From assembly GCA_964393115.1 (NCBI GenBank), contig CAYMST010000019.1, positions 1-30,340 on the forward strand: a stretch of DNA of 30,340 nt. Direction: 5' to 3'. The translations under genes were made by a program, and so were the position numbers. Shown here piece after piece: positions 15,875-24,800 of the stretch. The DNA comes from CAYMST01 sp964393115. GTDB lineage: Bacteria > Bacteroidota > Bacteroidia > Cytophagales > Cyclobacteriaceae. The notes under the pieces were generated by a model that was not told the DNA's origin, searched no databases, and saw nothing but the letters and a program-made list of their open reading frames with translations. The first letter of the stretch is position 1; every line of letters starts with the position of its first letter.

Positions 15875-18800
15875 TTACCTTAATAAGTTCAGATCAGGAT
15901 TGTGCTGATTTGTATAACACAGGTTTGTGGATTCCACTGTCGGTATAAATGGGTTATCTGCATCCCCGATGTTCATTCTGAAATATGACTTAATAGAACC
16001 TCTGGTGTAAGCTGAAATATATACTACTAACTCGCCCTTATAATTAGCCGGCTCGCTGTGATAATTTATACCTTGAGTAATGTTTTTTATAGATACAGAT
16101 CCCATTGCACCATCACGTTCCAGTCTCAAGATATCACCATCCTGTACACCTGATGGTTGGATCTGTTCGAAAGGCATCACCGTATTTAAGAGTCTTAACG
16201 CAATACCATCATATGATTTTGAAGCAACCTTTGTATTGATTAAACTAAACCTTAAGTCTCTTCTATCAGCTATGATATCGTCTGGATAAGCAAATGCAAC
16301 CAGGTCGAAGTTCCTGATATCTAAAGGAGTTCCCTCATCTGTTAAGCGAACGGTAAACTCTATGTAGCCACTAGTGTTTTCCGGTATTCTTTCGGCCATA
16401 ATTGCGTATGGGAAATTATCCGTAAATGATGGTATTTCTTGAGTGTTGAAGTTTGCGATAACCAACTCTTCGCTTGGAAAAAGCTGACTTAATGGTTGGT
16501 TGGTTACCCGGTTTACCGGTGTTTTGTTGGATGTATAGAAATTAATGGAAATGCCCTTTCCATCCACTAATAACTTGTTATCTCTGAATGATTTAGACTC
16601 TTTTCTAAACATACTATTATTATGCCATTTCGCCACATCTCTTTGACTAACTTCTCTTCCTCCAAGCTTAAAGTCAATCAATTGTAACTGCGAAAATACT
16701 CTGTTGGCAGGCATCCCAATCCCTTCATATACATAACCAAATCTTAACTGTGAAGTGTCTGAAAATGAAGTTCCATCATAACTTGGTAAGGTGTTAAACC
16801 AGACAGGCAGAAAAGTATTGGATAAGACTTGTGTGCCGTTCAGATAAACGCTTATTTCACCGTTGTGATTTCTAGAAATAGCTATTGAGTAGAAGCTTTT
16901 CGGAGAATGGTGATAAGAGCCAATATGGATATTTGTTTCTGGAATTGAATTCGAAGTCGCCAGATAATTGATATCAAGGTTGAATTTATTGCCGTTTTCA
17001 TAGGTTAATATTAAGTACAATCTCCATTCACCAAGAGTAGCAGTATCATTGTTAGACAATGTAATGGGAAATGATCTGCCGTTAGCTGAGTCCTGCAATA
17101 ACTCCTCCATCCAAAAAGCGATATACATAAACCCTTCGGTTGTATAGGGAATTACTGGGTTTTCATCAAGGTCGATATAATATCCGTTTAGGTGATTTAG
17201 GCCTTTTTTCACCGGAGGCGGCATAGAGTCTCCCTCTGCCCAAGCCGTACTACCTGGTAAAATAGCATTGTGTTGTGAGGTATCTGCGCTGAATGCAGTC
17301 CCATCATCTTTGATATACCAATTTATCTTAGTCCCTGCTGCGCAATAACTAGGAAGTTCGTGCTTGTCGAAGGTCAGGTCTAAAACTTTAGTAGAGTCAA
17401 TTGTTAGACCAATATGATGAAAGCGACCGAGTGTAGCCCTGGACATCTCTGCGCTGCTTAGGACGCCCGAGTCAGGGGTATTGAATTTTACATTACTAAA
17501 CAAAGAAGCATAAATGTTCGTGCCCGTTCCAGTGAAGGCCTCTTCGTATTCAGGGTCCTGATCCTCACGATTCCCTACGAGTCTATCAGTAATTTGATGC
17601 TTTTCTTCGAGACGTAAGGTCTTTTCGACAAACCCATCAAAGTAAAGTTCTTGATGATTAATTTCTTTGATCCAAAAGGTGAAATCCGCTTCTGTGATTT
17701 GGTTTGGATTAGCTCTCTCAAACTTAACCTTCAAAACATACCATTGAAATGGGTTTAATGTATAGTTACTAGCTATTGTGAACTCTTTCTTATTTTGATC
17801 TTGAAATGCTACTGAAAATAGTTCTCCTTGCCCGTCTAATGCCATCTTACCATCTTCAAAAGGTGCTAGTTTTCGAGCATTTATTATCCTAATGGATATT
17901 GGAGCTTTGCCAATCGCTATATTTTGCTGATAAATTCTTACATCTTTACCTATGCTACCGAAATTATTCATGTACAACACACACTCAAACTCAAAACTCT
18001 TCTTCCCTAAAGTGAATCTCCCATCATTGTTATGCAATACGGGAACTGGAACATTATTGTGTTTTTGAAATACATGATATAGGTCGAAGTAACTATCGTC
18101 TGTGAGCCTAACATCTGGGGCATAAAAATCCTTGATGGCATTACCTCCTATGGCGTCTCCATTACTGAAGTTAACAAGCTCTCCATGTGCAGCTTCGGTA
18201 AAATTGGAGGATCGGTTGACATTATATTGATCCGAAGTGTCAAAGGCAATGATTTTATCGCTACCCAGTCCGTGAATGTTGTTGACGTCTTTGAAGTAAC
18301 TCGAATTATTAAGATCATATTCCCCTACGCAATATGGACGAAGCTCGGTAGGAACCAAGTATGGGTTTTGGCGGAGGAATTCTACCTGAGTGTCAATATT
18401 ACTAGGTATTTCACCCAGTGAACTAAAATCGAAGAATTTTACAGCACCAATATGACCATTCCACGGATCAACATCATTTGCTTGTTCTCCGCTCCAATCC
18501 CCTATTTCCCAGTTGTTTAATACTCCGAAATCCCCTAAGGTTCCATTTTGTTCAAACCTTCCACCGTTAAGATGATACCCTATTTTATTGTTGACATGAT
18601 CCACCCATATGAGGAGGTGATATAGAATATCTTTTGTGGCAGTAATGTCACTGTCTTTAATGGTGTTTCCAGGTCGTCGTACAATAAAACGAAATCTTCC
18701 ATCCTCTTTGAGTCCGAAAACTATGCCTCGATCAGTACTTACCCCAGGAGGCTTCTCCTCTCTTTTGGATAATAGTACGTTAAACGAGCTCTCTGCTGCT

Positions 18801-21800
18801 TTTTCTACATTTGTGGTAAATACCATGCTGACTGCCCATGAATGTGTCTCGTTGAAGTCAAGCTTCGTAGGGTTATTATGAATTTCAATGCGTTGATCAC
18901 GCTCATCAAACGCTAATAATCCATTCGCTCCGATTACTTCTATGGGAGGTAATGGCACATAAAGTGGTGTACTTAAGTCCTGTAGTTTAGCCGTATCTTC
19001 TCCTCTGAAGTTTATAATATCAGCATTGCGCCCTGATCCATGGTTTTTTATTTTCGTTATGCCGTTATTGTCATAAATAGCTCCAGCCCCAAAGTTGAGA
19101 TGTGTGATAAGTTGATGCCTGTTTTCAAAACCTGTATCGCTTTTGCTGAGTTCTTGGATTTCTCTTGAAGTGACGGACCTTCTCAGGTATGAAAAGGAGA
19201 CTAACCCAAACGTTTCATCCCTTGGACTGATCCCATCGATACTTAAACCATACCCTAACCTGAAATGATCACTAGCAAAGTTATGCTGATCTGCGATGGT
19301 CTGAGTTTTCGTGTTATTACCTCTTATTCCGTTGAAGTAACATTGGTACTGGCCGAGTCTTCTGATTATAGTTATGGTATGGAATTCATCTGCTTCATTA
19401 TAAAAAGGAGAGATACTGAATTCTGTGACCTTAGACCCGGAGCTTAGCACCTGAATGGAAAGCGAACTTCCTTCGTTAGAGTCATTTTTGAGAAAAACAC
19501 CTAGTTGATAGTTCTGGCTTCCATAGAAAAGAGGAATAGCAGACTCTCCATTTTCCAGTAGGTGAATCGTACCAATATATAAACTCAGGTGTATTGTAAA
19601 GTCATCTGCGCTTGATGGAGCATCATCGTTATTTAGTTCGATATACCTAGACTCTGTTCGAATCGGTAAGTAGTGGGTGACTTGGGGTAAATTAAGTTGC
19701 CTTCCAATCCATGTTCCACTTCCCGCACCTACTTGATGTTCATCAAAATTGTTAAAGGTAACCGTAACGGGATCGGGGGACGTATCAATTAAAGTTGTTC
19801 CCGCCGTTTCCGAAAAGTTGAGGCTCAATACATTCGAACCGGATAAAATTCCACTGTTGAACAGGTCTGCTACTTCATCCATGGAGTATGCAGAAGAGAA
19901 AATATCAATTTTCTTTATGTATGCATGCAAACCTCCATTAAAGCCGGTGGTATTACCAATAATCAGATTACCGGAGGCAGAGAAGTTTGTGACATTTTCT
20001 GCGTTTACTTTAGTGGCCATTGGATCCAACTGACCGTTGATGTAGACGTTCCAATTGTTGGCATCATCAGTGCTTTTAACGAATACAATATGATTCCATG
20101 TATTTTTGATTACCCGCCTTTCTGACTTAATCGACTGTTGAAATTCATCCCTTTCCCTGTCTACAATGCCAAATATATATCTACCGGCATTTGTATTTCC
20201 ACCCACATTAATAGCGAATCCAGAATCATAATCTGTGGAGCCGGGATTATTCTGGTTTTGGATAACCCTTTGTGAAAAACCTGGTGCGGGAGTATCAGTA
20301 ATTTGGTAAATCCAAAATGAGATCGTCATGTCCCCTGAAGACGGAATTTTCGATGGGGTTCCCAAATCTAGTACTTGATTTGTACCATTGAAATAAAGTG
20401 CCCCTGGCTGATAGTGTTGCTTGATTCGATAGAAGTCTCTAATCGCAATAGTACCACTTGGATTGATAGCGCCTACTTCCTGATCAGTGAAATTGACCAG
20501 AATTCCGTGTGCGGGTTCCGTAAAGTTTGAATCCCGATCCATGTTATAGCGTCCAGAACTGTCGAAAGCAATGATTTGGCCACTCCCAAAACCATAGTCG
20601 TTATTTTGGTCTTTAAAGTAGTGACTTCCGTTGAGATTATACTCGCCCACACAGTACTGACGAAGTTCAGTAGGAACCAAATATGGGTTTTGGTTAAGTT
20701 GCTTAACTGGAGAGTTGATACTGCTGATTCCCTGGCTTCCAAAGTCAAAGAACTTAATCGCTCCAATAAGTGTGTTGGTATATATGTCTTTAGGAGGTGA
20801 GCTTTGCGTAGCGTTATTATATCCGATGTACCAGTTAGAGTCATTTTTAAAGTCGACATCTGCCGCAATTTGACTTTGAGAGGCTAATGATCCATTAATG
20901 AAGAGATACGCGTTATTAGTAAGATGGTCATAGAAACATAGTACATGTGTCATCTTACCGTTTCTATTGGCGTTATGAGCGACACCGTTCAGTTTTTGCG
21001 GAGCTGCAAGTCCGAATGAGTAGACTGATGGTTCGTTGTAAAATAAACCGGAACTAATACCCCGTCTATCGTCGTCATTCCCTACCATTTTTAGAAAATG
21101 GAAATTACTATTTTGATCGGTTTGGTCAGCGGGACTGTAGCCTCCTTCTTCGGTGTCTTGGTGTATGTAGCTGATCGCCCAGCTATGATCAGAGCCGAAG
21201 TCAAGCTTAGCGGGATTACCTAAATCGATATAGTTCTCATTGGTACCGGTAAGTTCTAGTAGTCCGTTGGCATCAACAACTCGTTCTGGCAATGAATTTA
21301 ACTTGTCGAAAGGAACACTTAAACCTTGAATGTCTGATAAACTGCGATAACCTATATTTATAAATTGGCTGTCCGTGCTTGAACCATAGTTTTTAAGCCA
21401 TATCTGATCACTTTGTTCATAGATGGCTCCGCATCCAAAATTATGATGGATGACCAACTGTCGCTGATTACTGATATGGAAAGGATTGAGCGTTAGCTCT
21501 GCTATTTCTTTGCTTTCTAAAGCCCTTTTAAACAGCGATATGGAGCGGTAGTAAACCCTATCACTTAGAAAAGTACCTCCACCTCCGGGGGTAGCGTCTG
21601 GATCTCTTGGTATAATTACCTCCAAATGATTTTTATCTTCATGGATGGCCAAGTCATGAGAAATGTCGTTGAGGATAAGCTTATGTTGATTCCCTTTTTT
21701 GAGGTAAAAGCACTCGTAATGGAAGATCTTCTTCTCGACATAGTTTTCAATGATGTTAAAACTCCCACCTGTTCCTGAGGAGTTTCCATAATCTATAGAT

Positions 21801-24800
21801 AGACGATTGTCTTCATCTTTATCGTATCGAGCGGTAAGTCGAATATAGTTGGTGATATCGTCACCTCTTTTAATATTGAAAAGCGTCAGATAAGTTCTAT
21901 CTTCTGTGGTAGCAAGAAACGTTTCATCTATGAAGAAGCTGAAGTGGTAGGTGAAATCTTCATTGGCTTTTGGCAGATTTTCTTTGGATAAAGAAAGTGT
22001 TTCCTGAAAATTGGCGAGCCCAAGAAAGTAATTAGGTTCGGGGAGTAAAGTTGATCTACTTAACCAAGCGCCTCCGCTTGGGTTGACCTCTGTACTACTA
22101 TACCCGTGGAAGGTAATGGTTGCTGGATCAGGCGTAGTGTCAATAAGGGTGGTTCCTTGTGTATCAGTAGGATTGATTCTGAAGATGGGTTGCCTATCTG
22201 AATAGTTATCAGCTAATAAATTTTGAGCTTCCGCTTCACTTGACGGCTGATCGTATATTTCGAAATAAATGAGTCCCATGTCGTTATAATGTCGACCGCC
22301 ACCGTCTGCGTCTGTGTACCTTCCTATAACCACGGGTGGTGTTGGGATAACGTTTTGTAATGTTGGGACTGGTGCATCAGTTGGTAAAATAATTTCTGTC
22401 GAATCCTCTCCAATTTTTTTCAAATGCATACTGGTCTTTAGGTTCTCGCCATCATAAACTATTACAGCATGATATGCTGTGTTTAATGAAATTGGCTTAG
22501 AACGTAGTCTCCCTAGATCTGGGGATCCTTGAGGGGGGCGATCAGCATGGGTGCTCAAAAACCTACATCCAAGGGTTTTGTCACTTGGAACAAATACAAA
22601 GTCAAAGACGGCTTTTGTGAAATCACCATTTTCTCCAGAACCAGATGGTACACCGATCTGAAATATTCCCCTGGATCCGCTACCACCATCCTTAATGCCA
22701 TCACTGAAAATGATAAACTTGATATTTAATGTAAAGGCCGTAGACAGAGAAGTAATTTTTTGAGGACTATTGAGGTCAAGGTATTGCCTTTTTCCCAAGT
22801 TAAGTCTGTTATCTAGTCGTAATATAGAAGAGTGATTTAGAACTTTAGGTGAATCAAAATCCTTAACCGCAGTCGCACTACTAGGGTTTATCGCACCTAA
22901 TTCTGTGTTTTCAAAGTTGATAAACTCACCATGTGCAGGCTCGACAGGAGTGGTTTTGTAGGTGTTATACCGATCAGAGGTGTCATAGGCGATCAGTGTC
23001 CCGACTCCTTTTCGGTAATAATTATCAAAGTCTTGATAATACGACTTTTCATTAAGATCATATTCTCCGACGCAATATGGTCTTAAGTCTTCTGGCACTA
23101 CATAAGGTTGTCTTTGGAGTAACCCAAGGACTTGTACTCTTAAACTGTCAAATGGAATGGTACTTCCAAAAGCAAAGAATTTAAAGGCACTAAGGTATCC
23201 ATCCCAAGGATTGGTGACTGATATCTCATCTCCTGTCCAATCTCCAATTTCCCAATTGCTGTTTACTCCAAAAGGAGTCAGAGAATTGAAGCTTTTGACG
23301 TGCTTATAGTTATTAATGAAATATCCTATTTCATTTTGTGCAGCGTCTACCCAAAGTAGGACGTGGTAAGTTTTATTTTTAGAGATAGCAAAATCACTTT
23401 CGAGAATTAGACTACTGGACCCGCGGAGAATAAAGTAGAGTTTTCCGTCGCTCGTTAACGAAAAGCTAATTCCTTTTTCGAACTGACTAGTACTGGTCTT
23501 CCTTTCTCTTTTTGAAAGAATGATGTTGTATTGGTCAGTTGGAGCCGTATCGACATTACTCCGAAATAGGAAACTAACCGCCCATGAGTGCGTCTCATCG
23601 AAGTTGAGCTTTTCGGGACTCCCAAGGTTGATATTCTGACCTTGATCCTGACTAAAGTGGAGAAGAGAATCAGCTCCGAGAATGTTTTCGTTATAGCGCC
23701 AAAACAGCTCTTCAAGACTTGGAAAAGTGGTATATATGGTGTCTTCAACTAGTTCGCTGTCTGAATAGCCTTCCATATACACTTGGAAGTTGTTTTTTGA
23801 GAGGTCCCTTATACGTGGTGTCGTATCACGATCTACCGGTAGCTGTAAATTGAGTAGCAGCTCCCAGTTGTACTGACTGTACAGTGGTGGATAACTCAAG
23901 AATGAATTCCCATATAGTTCCAGCTGCTCTCGAAGGTGAAGTCCTGTTGGACTTGTGTTAACCCCATTAGTGTAACGACTGGATTCCCCTATGATCCCAA
24001 AGAAGGTGATAGCTCCTTTAAAGAACTTATCCTGCCCATCTCTACATCCAATGAAAGTGTCACCCGTAAGATCAGCGAATTCAATCCAATCATTAGCGTC
24101 TCCATGGCTTTCTAGAATTATACGATTTGGATCCGTATTCAGCCGATAGTTTCCTTTTATATTGCCATATCCTTCCCTGGGATCTGGAAAAACTTCAAAA
24201 ATGACGAATTGTTGATTGTCTTTATGGTTTGAAAGGTCTTCTGTTGAAAAGATATATCGATTAGATGTATCCGGTCTATGTGCGAAAAAAATGTTGTACC
24301 CTCCTTTATTGTCACCAAGTCCTAGCGCCAATCCAACGTTTTGATTACCTTTTTTCTGTAAAAATCGTGGGAACTCGTCAACCTCACTTCCTAGGTCTTT
24401 GAAACCAATAATAAAGGTATAACCCTTGCCTTCTGACGTAATGTTAAAGTCTTGAATGCGCAGGTAATTTGATGTACCATTGAAGGATAGTCCTTTAGTA
24501 ATCGAAGGTGGGGTTTTGCTATTATCTACATATTGCCAAGCTCTACCGCCTGGATAGACCTCATGATATGATGATAAATCAGTGCTGAATTTTGTGTTGC
24601 TTTGCGGAGCGTACCAGTCAATCTTAGTGCCTGCAGCGCAATACTTTGGCAGTTCATTTTTGTCAAAGTATAAATCTAAAACTTTTATGGAGTCTATTTT
24701 TAAACCCATGTGATAGATTCTACCTAGTATTTTTTTCGCGGGCTCTATATTACTTATTACTCCAGAATCCGCTGCTTTCATCCATATCCTACTGAGTATC

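Noticed and set aside
15875..16100. Type IX secretion C-terminal sorting domain on the giant protein
   Set aside because: The last residues (GDADNPFIPTVESTNLCYTNQHNPDLNLLR region) lack the usual Gly-Lys/Val-rich sorting pattern, and there is no signal peptide at the N-terminus.
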